Part shown: positions 11,500-24,069 of the stretch, piece after piece
How positions within the stretch are numbered: position 1 is the stretch's first letter
Layout: each line of letters starts with the position of its first letter
Source: Rhizophagus irregularis
Lineage: Eukaryota > Glomeromycota > Glomeromycetes > Glomerales > Glomeraceae
Reading direction: 5' to 3'
DNA: 64,000 bases
Assembly (NCBI RefSeq): GCF_026210795.1
Contig: NC_089429.1
Coordinates: forward strand, 6,171,001 to 6,235,000
Made by a program: the position numbers and the translations under genes
The notes under the pieces: generated by a model
Databases searched by the model: none
Seen by the model: the letters and a program-made list of their open reading frames with translations, nothing else
What the model was told of the DNA's origin: nothing

Positions 11500-11995
11500 A
11501 ATTTTTACTCCTCTTCATCTTCCCATCACTTCTTTTAATCTTCCATCGCTCCTTTTCGTCTCCCATCACTCCTTTTCGTCTCCCATCACTTCTTTTCATC
11601 TCCCATCACTCCTCTTCGTCTCCTATCACTCCTTTTCGTCTCCCATCACTCTTTTTCGTCTCCAATCGCTCCCTTTCGTCTCCTATCACTTCTCTTAATC
11701 TTCTCATCACTTCTTTTCGTCACTCATCACTCCTCTTAATCTTCTCATCACTTCTTTTCGTCTCCCATCACTCCTCTTCATCACCCATCACACCTCTTTG
11801 TCTCCCATTACTTCTTTTCGTCTCCCATCACTCCTCTTTGTCTTTCATCACTTCTTTTTGTCTCCCATCACTCCTCTTAATCTTCCCATCACTTCTTTTT
11901 TTTTATCTCCCATCACTCCTCTTTGTCACCCATCACTTCTTTTCGTCTTCTATCACTCCTTTTCATCTCTCATCATGTCCTATTTCTCCTTTTTG
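11500..11995. repeat. C/T-rich 20-bp minisatellite in the foldback spacer
   Basis: About 24 copies of a 20-bp unit like CTCCCATCACTCCTTTTCGT form an almost pure polypyrimidine plus strand. The three overlapping open frames between 11798 and 12203 are the three phases of this repeat and are not genes. Confidence 0.85.
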
Positions 11996-11999
11996 TTCC

Positions 12000-12650
12000 T
12001 ATCACTTCTCATTACTCTTTTTTACTCCCTTTCATCTTCTATTACTTTCCATTACTCCATTGTTATTTTATTTTTTTTTCCTTGATCATTGTAATTTACT
12101 TATCTTTTTTATTTATTGTTATTGTTTCTTTTATTTGTACATTTCAATAAAAATAAATATGGTGATTTTATTCTTTAAAATCGTAAATAGACTTAAATTT
12201 TAATATTTGTAAATAAAATTTCATTAAATAAGATTATTTTGAATAAATATGTTTGCAAAAAAATTTTTTTAAAAAATATCTTTTTAATAATAACCGATCA
12301 AAAATTAGATACATATTTGAAAAAAAAAACCCAGGCGATGATCGCCCTGGCGATATTTAGCAATCCCAATTTTTATTTATATATATTAAAAGTATTTAAA
12401 ATAGTAGATTTTCAAAAATGTTTTTATGCCAATTAATGATAAAAAGAAGAAACACTGCAAACAAATTTCTGCTATATACTTTTCTTAAAGTTAACATTAT
12501 TAACTTTTTAATTTATGTCGGCTCATGCGGAGCTTTACTAGTATATAAAATTTGCTTAATTTACTATGCTACTTAGGATTCTATCATAGTTTTTTTTAAT
12601 TTTATCTTGATCTTATTAATGTAATTTAGTATTTTTTTTAATTTTATAAA
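12000..12650. other. A+T-rich part of the foldback spacer
   Basis: Contains a GC-rich quasi-palindrome at 12331-12350 (CCAGGCGATGATCGCCCTGG) and a possible Helitron-like 3' end near 12520-12541. The 65-codon frame at 12239-12436 has no recognisable product. Confidence 0.4.
12520..12541 (+). mobile_element. Possible Helitron-like 3' terminus
   Basis: GGCTC-ATGCG-GAGCT can form a short stem (four pairs plus a G-T wobble), followed three nucleotides later by CTAG and then T, the arrangement of a Helitron 3' end. The stem is short and no 5' TC end could be fixed, so this is tentative. If real, a non-autonomous Helitron lies inside the foldback spacer. Confidence 0.3.
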
Positions 12651-14183
12651 AAAAGATCTCTAATGAAATTTTTTATTTAAAAAAAAAAATTTCAAGCCAA
12701 AATTCTCGATACCCTTATTAAAAAAAAAACTATTTTCAATAAAATTTTCTATTGAGACTTCTAAGAAAATTCTCCATCAAAAAAATAAAAAAACTTTTCA
12801 ACCAACAATTCTCTAATGAAATTCTCAATCAAAAAAAAATTTCCCTGATTAAGAAAAATTTCTAACGAAAATCTTCCATCAAAAAATACATTTCCCTATT
12901 AAAAAAAAAATTCTTTACCGAAATTTTCTATCAAAAAAAAAAATCTCCTGTTAAAAAAATTATTAACGAAATGATCTATCAAAAAAAAAATCTCTCCTGT
13001 TAAAAAATTAAAATTCTATGATGAAATTTCTATCAAAAAAAAAAAAATTCTCTAATAAAATTCTCCGTCAAAAAATACTTTCACTTATTAAAAAAAATTC
13101 CCAAAAGAATTCTTTATCAAGGAAAACTCCCTCCTATTAAAAAAAAATTCTTAACGAAATTCTCTATCAAAAAAAAATCTCACTTGTTAAAAAAATTTTC
13201 TAGTAACGAAATTATCTATCAAAAAAAAAATCTTCCCTATTAAAAAAATTCTTCAAATAATTTTCTGCAAAAAAAAAAAGAAATTCTCAATTAATTCTCT
13301 ATCAAAAAAAAAAAATTTCTCCTGTCACAAAAAATTGTTAAGTATATGTCAAAAAAAAAATCTTATCAAAAAAAATTCTCCAATAAAATTTCTATCAAAT
13401 AAAAATTTTTAACGAAATTATCATCAAAAAAAAAACTCAGAAATGTTCCTATCAATGAAAAAAATTTTCTAACGAAATTTTTTATCAAAAAAATCTTATT
13501 AAAAAAATTCCCAAAGAAATTCTATCAAACTAAGCCTTTGCCTATATTAAAAGTAAAATTCTCTACAAAATTTGTTTATAAAAAAAAGCCAATAAAAAAA
13601 AAAAAATTTTTTAAAACTACGCTAAACTTAAAACATGTGACCAACAATATATCAACCCTGTGCTAACAAAGAAACTAATTTTTGACAAAGATAAAATTAT
13701 CGAGCATAGTTGGATTAAATCAAATACAGTTGGACAAAAACATCAAGCACAGACGGACAAAAATATCAAGCACAGATGGATAAAAACATAAAGCATGGAC
13801 GGATAAAAATGTCAAGCATGGTCGGATAAAACCATCAAGCACGTACAGATAAAACCATCAAGCATGTACAGATAAATATCAAGCACGTACAGATAAACAT
13901 CAAACACGTACAGATAAAACATCAAGCACGTACAGATAAAATATCAAGCATGTACAGATAAACATCAAGCATGAACAGATAAAAATATCAAGCACGTGAT
14001 AGATAAACATCAAGCATGAACAGATAAAAATATCAAGCACATACAGATAAATATCAAGCACGGGACAGATGAAAATCAAGCATAAACAGGTAAAATGTCA
14101 GACACAGAGTGACATTTTGTCTAGCCATGCTTGATATTTTATCGCGCAATGTCTGATAATTTTGTCCAACTCGGCTTGCCATA
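12650..14183. repeat. Right inverted arm of the foldback-like element
   Basis: Mirror image of the left arm. An A-rich minisatellite (ATTCTCTATCAAAAAAAAA units) fills about 12655-13560. The unique segment, including GTGCTAACAAAGAAAC near 13660, follows. About 18 copies of the complement of the 21-bp unit (ACAGATAAATATCAAGCACGT) occupy about 13700-14080. The terminal segment ends CTCGGCTTGCCATA. Divergence between the arms is visible in unit lengths, so they have not been perfectly homogenised. Confidence 0.85.
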
Positions 14184-14373
14184 ATAAAGAAATTAGAAAA
14201 CTAAGGCTGATAGTGATTTTACTAATAAATGATGGTTAAAATAAGCTGATTCAATTAATTCATATGATTTTCAATAGTGTAATCTTTATTTTTGTTACCA
14301 ATATTTTTTTAAAAAATTTAGCATTATTTCTTATTGAAATGATAGATGATGGCAAAATAGAATATCTGTAGTT

Positions 14374-15668
14374 TTATATATTTCTTATTATATTTACTCT
14401 TATATATTTACCAATAAATTTCATCTTCTTCTTTTGGTATTAAAGAAAAGATATAGTAAGCCTACTTCAAAGAACCATTCTAATCTATTGTAGTATTTAT
14501 TATAAATAGTTACACCAGCTTAATTTTTAAAGTTCACTATGTAACTTTTTATATATTTTTTCATTATCCTACAAATATGATATCTGGATATCTATCTAAT
14601 TGCCTTTTACCTCTTCTATAAAACCATAATTAGTAATTTTATAGTTATTAAATATGAAACATCATATATATATGACTTCCTTTATATAAATCTTATGCAG
14701 CCAGTAACTGGTAAGCCTTTAATTGTAGCTAAAGTTGTTGGGATATCATCTACAGTTTCACCAAAATAAAAGATTCCTTAAAGTATTGAGAGAAATCTTT
14801 ACAAAAGAAAGGAACCTTTCAAAGAAAAAAATTGTGGATTAAAAATAAAGCTTAATTGTTTTTTTACAAGCCTCCATAAATTTTTTTTTGAAAGCCATCA
14901 TAATTTTTTTTTACAAGCCCATAAATTTTTTTTTTACAAGCCCTTATAAATTATTAATATTTCTATATACTGTGATGAAAAAATGGAAAAAAGGATAATT
15001 TGGTAGCATCAATAAACTTATATATTTCTTATTGTATTTACTCTTATATATTTACCAATAAATTTCATCATCTTTTGGTATTAAAGAAAAGATATAGTAA
15101 GCCTACTTCAAAGAACCATTCTAATCTATTGTAGTATTTATTATAAATAGTTACACCAGCTTAATTTTTAAAGTTCACTATGTAACTTTTTATATATTTT
15201 TTCATTATCCTACAAATATGATATCTGGATATCTATCTAATTGCCTTTTACCTCTTCTATAAAACCATAATTAGTAATTTTATAGTTATTAAATATGAAA
15301 CATCATGAATATATGACTTCCTTTATATAAATCTTATGCAGCCAGTAACTGGTAAGCCTTTAATTGTAGCTAAAGTTGTTGGGATGTCATCTTCAGTTTC
15401 ACCTTTAGTATTAAAATAAAAGATTCCTTAAAGTATTGAGAGAAATCTTTACAAAATAAAGGAACCTTTCAAAGAAAAAAATTGTGGATTAAAAATAAAG
15501 CTTAATTGTTTTTTTACAAGCCTCCATAAATTTTTTTTTGAAAGCCATCATAATTTTTTTTTACAAGCCCATAAATTTTTTTTTTACAAGCCCTCATAAA
15601 TTATTAATATTTCTATACTATACTGTGATAAAAAAAATGGAAAAAGGGATAATTTGGTAGTACCAGTA
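14374..15668. repeat. Direct tandem duplication, period 644 bp
   Basis: Copy 1 (14374-15017) and copy 2 (15018 to about 15668) are nearly identical, differing by a few small indels and substitutions (for example TTCTTCTTTTGG versus TCTTTTGG, and an 8-base insertion TTAGTATT in copy 2). Each copy carries internal runs of TTTTTTTACAAGCCCATAAA. Copy 2 runs straight into the gag-like scrap, while copy 1 stops at its start. The unit therefore probably comprises a retroelement leader or LTR-like region. Confidence 0.85.
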
Positions 15669-15810
15669 AATCAAGCAGCAAGAGTAGGAGAATTACCAGA
15701 ATTACCAAAGGAGAACAAGATCCAAATGATTGGATTAGAGAATTTGAAGCAATATTTACAGAAATAAGCAATATTATTGGTGAAATTAGCTGAGAATATT
15801 TTATATTTTT
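15655..15810 (+). pseudogene. Possible retrotransposon gag-like fragment
   Basis: Plus-strand text reads NQAARVGELPELPK and, after a one-base shift, QDPNDWIREFEAIFTEISN. The order 'basic/proline-rich leader, then ...DP..W...FE..F' resembles the start of retrotransposon gag domains, but the match is short. Stops follow immediately. The minus-strand open frame at 15613-15813 is its shadow. Confidence 0.3.
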
Positions 15811-15869
15811 CATCAGTTAATTGCTGGATTATTTTTATGGTCTAATGAGAGATATAACAGAAATCAGTT

Positions 15870-18590
15870 GGTATTCTTCTGGAGAATTTGTAGTCTTTTT
15901 TTTGTAGTATTTTTTTTAGTGACTCTTTCAAGAATATTGACCAGTCATTTCTATTTTATTTTAAAAAATCCTTCTTTATCTTAATAAAGGCTACTTCTAT
16001 ATATCTTAATAGCCTTGGTGATGGGACATCATACAAATTATAACAGTATTATTTTAGGTCTAACTATTTGGGTATTTTTTTTGTATTTTAAAGCTTATTG
16101 AAATTATCATTTTTCAGAGCATGAGTTCATTAAATATCTCCTCCAGCATCTAGTAGATAGGTATATTATAAATAATAAAATCATATCTTGAATTATTCTG
16201 AATCTTTGGTTTTAATGTCCAAGTATCTTATTATTAGTCTTTTTTAATAAAACACATGATTGATAATCTGATTGTTGTTATTTTTGCACAGATTTTTTGG
16301 ATTTATATTTCTTTTCATGATATTTTTATAGTATCACTTGGCTGAATTCCATTTCATCCTTTATTACATTTGTGATTGGTAATGTGTAAGCTACATTATT
16401 ACCTTAATCAGTATAGCAGTACTTTTGGTTTTAGTACCTGTAGAGTCTATAATAAGAAATTCAAAGACAGCAGATGCAGTTTTTAAAGTAAAGCTATATA
16501 TGAAAGATAGGAATACAGAACACCCTGATATTAAAGATGAAGCTTCAGAATCTTGGAACAAATTCATTGGAATTAATATCATCTTCCATACCCTATTATT
16601 AAAACCTGCATATTCAAAATCAAAACCCTTATCACTTATTACTATTGTTTCCTTAGAGATAGTTTTCTTCCAGTTCTTCCATGAAATAGTTTTTTTTAAT
16701 AATAGGAAAGGAGCTGGAACTTTACATTTCATCACTGTGTTAATAATAGTATTGATAGATTAGGCATTATTTTAAATGTTCAAGTATAAACTTGTATTGG
16801 ATTTCTAATTTAATATAAAAAGTTTGCTTTGTCTAACTTCTGTATTAAAAATTAAGAAACTAGCTGAAAGTGTGTTTGAAATAGCTGTAATCTTTCTTAA
16901 ATATTTTCTTTTTTTAGAAATCTTAAATTACATAGGTTCTGGGCATTTATTGATAAAGTATATTTGAAATAAAATTTTCAGTTATTGCAGAAATTGCAAA
17001 AAATTTCCTGTATATTGTTTTCATTAATTTGTCAATATTTAACATGACTATTTTTTGCTACTATTTTTATTTTTTTTTATTGTTTTTATTATTATTTTCT
17101 CAGTCCATTTTAGTTCTTCAGTATGAGTAAAGTCTGATTCAACTGCATCACCTTTAATTATTTGAAAACCTAAAGAATTTCATAACTGAATAAGAGAAGC
17201 ATCCAAAAGGATGATTCATCATTACTTGGAAGAACAAGAAATGGATGCGTATTTGAAAAATTGTGGTAGTGTATCTGTTTTCACCTTTCTTCATCTTCCA
17301 TTTTCTTAATATCTGATTTTTTTATTGTCTTTTGTATTTTAATTTTTTTTTTATTTAAATTATGACTTTGGAACTCTTTGTAATACTTGTTATTTTTTGT
17401 TAGATTTTAGCTTCTATTTAACCATTAATAATATGGAAAAAATTGTTGACCATTTAATAATTGGAATATAATTTTTCGTCAGTTAAAATTTTTTGCATTA
17501 ACATAGAATTCTTATTCTGGTTGTCTTTTTACTAATACTAATAGTGCTAGTTGCCTTTTTGTCAAAACTAGTTGTTGTTTCATTGTACTGGTTATCATTA
17601 TGTGTTATTTTTCCTATTATATTGCTTTATTGTATTATATAATAATAACAATAAAAAAATATTATATTTATAGTTACTATAGTTCAAAATTAAGAACTGA
17701 ATTAATATAAATATAAGAATAATATAAATTTAATATTTTTTTTTTTAATATTTTTTAACTCTAGTTAAGTCCCAATATGCATTTACTTTTTGTTATTTTT
17801 GAAGAATATTATTAATAATAATGAAAATGAAATTATCATCATTAATATTAGGAAATGATTCTAAAGAAAGTAAGATCTTGTATTACTTTTTCATCAATTT
17901 GTATTCATTATATTTACTGTGTCCTCTAATAAATTTATGTGTTGTGTAGTCTATTAAGAATTTTATCTTGAATTCTAACTTTTCAAATTTTTTTTATTTG
18001 CTACATTTATATATAACTCAGGATCTTTTATAGTTTACATATTCAGCCATAATTTTTTCATAATAATCAGTCAGAACTAGAGTAAAATTAGATTTCAATG
18101 AAGCCAATACTTTGTGTTATTTTGCTTTTAAGGCTTTTTGATTTTGTTATAAAGTAAAGGAGTGGTAACAGGTATGATGATAATAATATTAATAAAAAAT
18201 ATTTGAAAGTAAAAATTAACTATCTACTTCACAAATGATTTGGGCATATGGATTTTCTTAGATGAAAAATATTAATATTAGAAAATTATAAATCTAATAT
18301 TAGTTATTATAAATCAAAAGTCAAAAAAATTACATTTTTAACTTCAGGGTGAAGATTGATAAATGCAGGTTTAGGCTTATTTTTTCTTGTCCATATTTCT
18401 TTTAATCTTTTCAATTAATTTGTTTATCTTGAGTAGTTTGTAAATATTTTGTTTAGCTTACTTTTTTAGAATTTCTGACTTGTTAAAATTTTACAGGCAT
18501 GCACAAAATAAAGTATTTGGGAATTTTTATGTTCTATTGTATAAATACTAACAAATATCATCATATCATAATGCAATGGCTTTTTCCATA
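15870..18590. other. A+T-rich gene-poor stretch
   Basis: Mostly T-rich DNA. Two opposed open frames of ~112 codons overlap at 16391-16763 (minus 16391-16735, plus 16425-16763). Base composition there is somewhat higher in G+C, but neither translation shows a motif I recognise, so neither is called. Nothing else is supported. Confidence 0.4.
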
Positions 18591-19440
18591 ATTACTTTTT
18601 ACTTGTTTTGAAGTTATCCAAATCAGTTGTTTAAGTCTAATAATTCTATTTCTATATTTAATGAATATTGCCATTTACCATTTGTTGATGGCCTCTATTC
18701 ATTTACTGAAGTTTTTGGAATTTGATTCAATTTGGAAAATTTTTAATTTACATAAAGATTGTTCCATAAATGCATTATTAGCAGATATTATAGCTTGTTT
18801 CACAATTACTTTTAACTTGTTTTGAGATATCCAAACCAGTTGTCTAAACCAAATATTCCAATTTCCATATTTAATGAATATTTCCATCTACCATTTGTTG
18901 ATAGCCTCTATTCATTTACTGGAATTATTTTAAACAATTTTTGAATCATATTTCTTGTTTTCGGAATATGATTTCAATTTGGAAAATTCTTTGTTGAAAT
19001 GAAGATTCTTCCATAAATGCATTATTAGCAGATACTATATTTCTTTTAACTTATTTTGAGGTATCCAAATCAGTTGTTTAAACCAAATATTCCAGTTTCC
19101 ATATTTTATTGAATATTTCCATCTACCATTTATTGATGGCCTCTATTTATTTACTGGAATTATTTTAAAAAATTTTTGAATCATATTTTTTTGTTTTTGG
19201 AATATGATTTCAATTTGGAAAATTCTTAATTGATATGAAGAATCTTCCATAAATGCATTGTTAGCAGATGTAATAGTTTGTTCATAACTTGTTTTAAGGT
19301 ATTCAAAACAGTTAAATATTTCAGTTTCTATATTTAATGAATATTGCCATTTACCATTCGTTGATGGTCTCTGTCCATTTACTGGAATTATTTTAGAAAT
19401 TTTTAAATCATATTTTTGCTTTTGGAATATGTTTTTACAT
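18590..19440. repeat. Four-copy ~220-250-bp tandem repeat
   Basis: The marker word CCATTTGTTGATGGCCTCTA and variants recur near 18676, 18891, 19124 and 19351. CCATAAATGCATT recurs near 18763, 19011 and 19247. Units are about 80-90% alike and decay outward. No coding frame is preserved. Confidence 0.8.
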
Positions 19441-22400
19441 GCTTCTATTATACTTTATTCTTCATAGTATATTAATAAAATATTTCTTCAGTTTTTTTTT
19501 ATCTTTTATTGAGTTCACCTTCTTCAGTTATTGATGATAATAAAAAGTTATTGTTGATAATATATTAAATTTCACTGAGTCATAATTCTATATGCCTTGC
19601 ATAATTATTATTAGCTAGAATTTAGAAATTCAGCAGATGAATCTCAAAATGGTGTTGATTATCTAATGATTAGATATTTTTTCAGATCAAATTTGAGGAT
19701 AATTATAATACCAGTATGCTAAAAGGCTGGCTGATGTTCTAATATTTTGTCTTTTTACAGAATATTCTTAATTTCACCTATTGCTTCTTTCTTAGTTCAT
19801 TAAAAATGGAATTATAAAAAATGTTGTAGTTATCAAAAATGAAGGATGAAATTCTAATTTCTTTTGGTGTTTTTATATTATATGCACTATTAATATATCT
19901 TTATCTAACAAATAAATCACTTTTTCCAACTCCTTCTATGTGAATACTTATTTCTATAAGGTAAGTAATTCTTAGTTAAACCTTTCATAATGATAGTAAT
20001 ATCATTTTTCGTAAATATTGATTTTTCATAATAAACATTAATATACTTTAGATATTTAATTAAAACCATTAATAAACGATTTTAAAATTTCAGCAATGTT
20101 TATTATAAGAAATTAAAGAATTCTAAATACTTTATGAAGATTTTTCTTAGAGTCATCATTATCAATATAAAGTTTTCTTCCTTAATTTTAATTGATGCAT
20201 GCATATTAATTATAATATTGTGATTATTTTCTATCTCAATTATACTATTATTTCTCCTTTTTTTTTCTATAATCATTGATTACTTAATAATAAAATAATT
20301 TTTGTAAACTATTTTTAAATCGTTATTGTTCATTACTAAATTCATTTAAAGTTTAAATTTTTTAAATTCTTACTTTATATTGATGTATTATTTTTAGTAT
20401 GTTGGTAAAATATCATTTTTAAATATTATCAATAAATAATTTAACCATATTATAATATAATAATAAGATTTGTGAATAAAAAATAATCATTATGAAAATA
20501 TATAATTATTAGGTTAAGGGGAATGATTTTTCAAAGATATTAAAGAAATCAATGAACAGTTAAGACTTAAGAGAAAGAATTCTAGATATAAAGAATAGCA
20601 ATAACTAATAAGTTATGATTACTAATTTTCCATTGAATTTATAATTTGCTAAAATTACTACTATAATTAAAGTTTTGGTAATTATTAATGCAATTCAATT
20701 TGATTAAAATTTGAATTTTTCAACTTCTGCTGTATTACCATATATAGTAATAATGTCATAAATAATGTATAATTGTACCCTGCATCAACATAATGAAATA
20801 TATTTCAACAATATAATCAGTCTAGTTCACCAGCCAGAGTATATGAATTTCTTTTTAAGGGATGATCAGTTTTGACTTTTGAATGTATTTGTAAATTTAA
20901 AGAGTTCTTACTTCTGGTTATAAACTTGTACTATAACAAATCTAATGTTTGATAGTTAAACTGACGGTATAGTTACTAATAATTTATCAACTATTTAATG
21001 TTAAAAATGAGTAATTAAGAAGTAAATAAATAATTTGATTTTAAAACTTATGAGTTCATATTATAGTTTTTCTGCAATTTTTGTAATTTCTGGATGTTTT
21101 AGTATTTCTTGTAATGTATCATTAAAACAGAATAATAATTTTCTCCTAAATGTGTACTATTCTTTTATGATCTCTTATATATTTAAATTTAGATAATTAT
21201 TCTCCAACTGCTAATGATTTATTATTAATTTGAAGAATGAAATCTTAATAATTATTCTGCTATTATTAACCTTCTAATATACTATAGTGTTGGATAAAGC
21301 TACTTTTGTATCTTCTTGGTAATTTAGATGATAAAGAATTTTTTTTAAAGAAATATATTTTTATAAAATAATTCAGCTTTTTTTATCCAATTAATTTAAA
21401 ATCTATTGTATAATGCATTTTTTCCCTAATGAACCTTTTCTTGTCAATTGTATATTGATTTCTATCTAAGTGTGGAAGATCATGAGCAATAAACAGTAAT
21501 GCGTATTTGACTTTATTTAAAACCTTATCTGATGATATATTCTAAAGAAAAAGTTCTTCAATTTTTAAATGAAAGCTTAATTATAAAGATGTGATATCTA
21601 ATAAATGAAAAGTAAAAATGGGACACCTATAAACAGAAGAAAATGTGACTTTTAATGAAAATATAGCGAACAAATGTTTAAAGATGATAAAGAACCAAAT
21701 TATATAAATAAAAATTGAGTTATCTATTAATATAGTCATATTACTATTTTAATATAGATGGTGATAATTATAAATATGGTAATATGGTAAATCACTGAAG
21801 TATCAAGTGAGAAGAGTTGATAATTAAGAAATAACTTAAATGTATAACTAAAAATTTTTTAAATTAAATGATCATTTAAAGATTATTGATTGTACAATAT
21901 AATTGCATAAAATTTTAACAATCCTATATCAGAATATATTCTTTATTACTCTTTTCAAAATCAATATATTGATATTCTTGATTAATAAATTTAGTATTTA
22001 TTTGCATATTGTTAATGTTTAATTCCATGACATTTGCGTTCAAAAAATGGATAGTTTTTGATTGAAATACATCCACCTGATCCATTTGTATTAAAAGTTA
22101 ACAAGTTTAAATAATTTATTTAGACCAAACAATCATATACTTCTATATTCTTCTTATTAACATAAAAATATGATTAAGTGGATTTAGTGTGAATATGAAT
22201 AAAGTGAATGTTTATTATTAATATTGATTATTTGAATAAATTACGATTAATCATAGTTTATCAATAATATGTTATTATTAAATTATACAAAAATTCCACA
22301 ATCAACAAAAATGATTAAAAATAATTTTGTTAGACCATCACGGCTGTAGCTTAATCTTTGAAGAGAATCTATGATAAGAAAAATAATTTTTTATTTTATA

Positions 22401-23170
22401 ATAGTGCTAAGGTGTATTTGGAATTATTTTTATGCATAAGGTATTAAGTGGGAGAACTTTTTTATTTTAAGAATAAGTTAATTTGCTGAAAAAATTTTTT
22501 TTTAATAATAGAATATTAACTTTTCAGTAAAATGGGTGATTGAATATAAGCGTTGAGTAGGCGTAAATTTTTTTAAGTTGAATAAAAACAAAGGGTTTAT
22601 ATATACAAAAATGTGGCAGAGCTAAAGGTGACGCGTGGCGCAATTTTTTGGGCAAAATTCGGGCTATGCAGAAACAGGGCTTTTACCGAAAATGTGTCAC
22701 ACGGTAATCCCCTTATTTGCTAGTCTAATTTACAAAGAAAGTTTTTAATAAGACCCGAGATATATATAAAGGGTAGGGCAGCGAGTACGTGTATCTTTAA
22801 CCCAAAAAATCGTGTAGATCTTTCCTTTTTAGATAATTTCTTTAGATAATGCCAGCCAAAATTTTATTACATATTTAGTAACTGACTGAGATTAGCATAA
22901 TTTCGGTCCCGAAAAACAATTTACTGAATCACTTGATCTTTACATATATATTTCGGGTTATATAATTATTACATACAAGTCTCAAAACGCTTTATAATAT
23001 ATGATTTAATTCCAAAGTTAAATTGAAAAAAGCAAAGCCCACTTCAAATATCTGATGACGTCAACATTTTAATTTTTATATAGTATATGCAGTATATACG
23101 CAGTATGTTGCTGAAAATTAAATTCAAATTACACATATTACACAGCTTTAAGATATAGTTTTTCTAGTTT
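19440..23170. other. Long A+T-rich gene-free stretch
   Basis: No coding text, RNA gene or ordered repeat recognised over 3.7 kb. A more G+C-rich patch at 22560-22830 contains a TATATATAAAGG box near 22760 followed by GGGTAGGGCAGCGAGTACGT. This resembles a promoter without an identifiable gene after it. Confidence 0.4.
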
Positions 23171-23179
23171 ATTAAGGCT

Positions 23180-23655
23180 GATCTTTGTATCGTTTCTTTT
23201 AAGTATATGTGTAATAAGATAATTTTTTCACAGAAGAAATTTTTTTCATAAACATTTTGATTATTTCTTTTGCCAGGATTTTTGACTTTTCTAAAAACAT
23301 CAATAATCACTTGACCAATCGCATGAATTGACAAAGCTTTGTAAAATGATACATAGTTAAATAATAGATTTTTTGAGATTGAGTTGAATTAAGAATTCTC
23401 TTCTCAAGCAAATGACTTTTTGAATCATTAGGAGGAAAAATGATCAATGTATTAAGAATTGCCGGTTTTACTTTCAATCGGTGCCGACCTAGGTAATCGA
23501 CTTGCCAATCCAAATATTACACAAAATTCTAACAGAAATTTCACACCAAAGACGATTGACTAATAAGCAACTTTATTTTTCTCTAAATACTCAAAAGTTT
23601 CATTAGGGCAATCGACAGGAAATTTACAAGATATCTTTAATATTATAGATATAAT
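23180..23655 (-). pseudogene. F-box protein pseudogene, relative of the gene at 26670-28082
   Basis: Read on the minus strand from 23655, frameshifted text follows the N-terminus of the intact neighbour: LPVDCPNETFEYLEKNKVAY (matching LPADCLKEILEYLEKDKFSL), then the segment encoded at 23307-23513 including LKVKPAILNTLIIFPPNDSK (matching LKVEKSILNMLIICLPNKSK), then KNPGK and a KMFMKKI-like end. A deletion removes part of the F-box, and at least three frame breaks plus a stop at the join show it is dead. The match ends near 23180 where the neighbour continues. It is best read as a truncated paralogue or partial duplication of the same F-box lineage 3 kb away. Confidence 0.8.
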
Positions 23656-23659
23656 AAAA

Positions 23660-24060
23660 CAAGAAAAAAATTTAAGGGTTTCATTCAAACACGATTTACA
23701 CTTACCCGCCCGTGTTGCACTATTTCAATCGCTTCATTGTAAATTTACTAATAGAGATAGTATTACTTTACCGAGTGTGATATTTACTGCAGATCAATTG
23801 TTTACATACTTTTGAATTGAGGAATAAAAGGTCTAGGCCAGTCCACTCTTATTCGCATACTAGGAGCGTGAAAAATAGATTTACTAGATTTAAGCTTAAC
23901 TCTAAAGGTGAAGCATTGTAATACAATTTTGTAAATCGTATGATTTAAAATAATACGTTTTTTATTGCTATGATTTACATGAAATAAGTGAGTATTCAAA
24001 ACGTTCAAATGTTTTTGGCTAACACTAATAATTGAAAAAGATTATAAGCTAGAACAAATA
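23660..24060 (-). other. Unrecognised coding-like stretch upstream of the F-box pseudogene
   Basis: A minus-strand open frame at 23802-24008 (68 codons) reads VLQCFTFRVKLKSSKS and MRIRVDWPRPFIPQF, which looks protein-like rather than low-complexity. I cannot name a family, and it lacks a clear start context. It may be a fragment of another duplicated gene. Confidence 0.25.
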
Positions 24061-24069
24061 TCTGATTTA

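Larger units (their letters stand above)
10026..14183. mobile_element. Foldback-like transposon, 4,158 bp, with 6-bp TSD
   Basis: Both ends read TATGGCAAGCCGAG inward and are directly flanked by ATAAAG (10020-10025 and 14184-14189). The outer ~1.45 kb on each side are inverted copies in the same order: a unique terminus, a 21-bp minisatellite, a unique segment (CTTTGTCAGCACAGGGTTGA on the left, its complement near 13650), and a T-rich (left) or A-rich (right) minisatellite. The middle holds a C/T-rich minisatellite and A+T-rich DNA. Long inverted arms made of tandem repeats are the hallmark of foldback elements such as Drosophila FB and Galileo (family knowledge). No transposase is present. 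A 6-bp duplication fits none of the commonest superfamilies exactly, so superfamily is left open. Confidence 0.85.

Noticed and set aside
11798-12203. Three overlapping hydrophobic-looking frames
   Set aside because: Three phases of the C/T-rich 20-bp repeat.
16391-16763. Opposed open frames of ~112 codons on both strands
   Set aside because: No recognisable motif in either and no way to choose; noted but not called.
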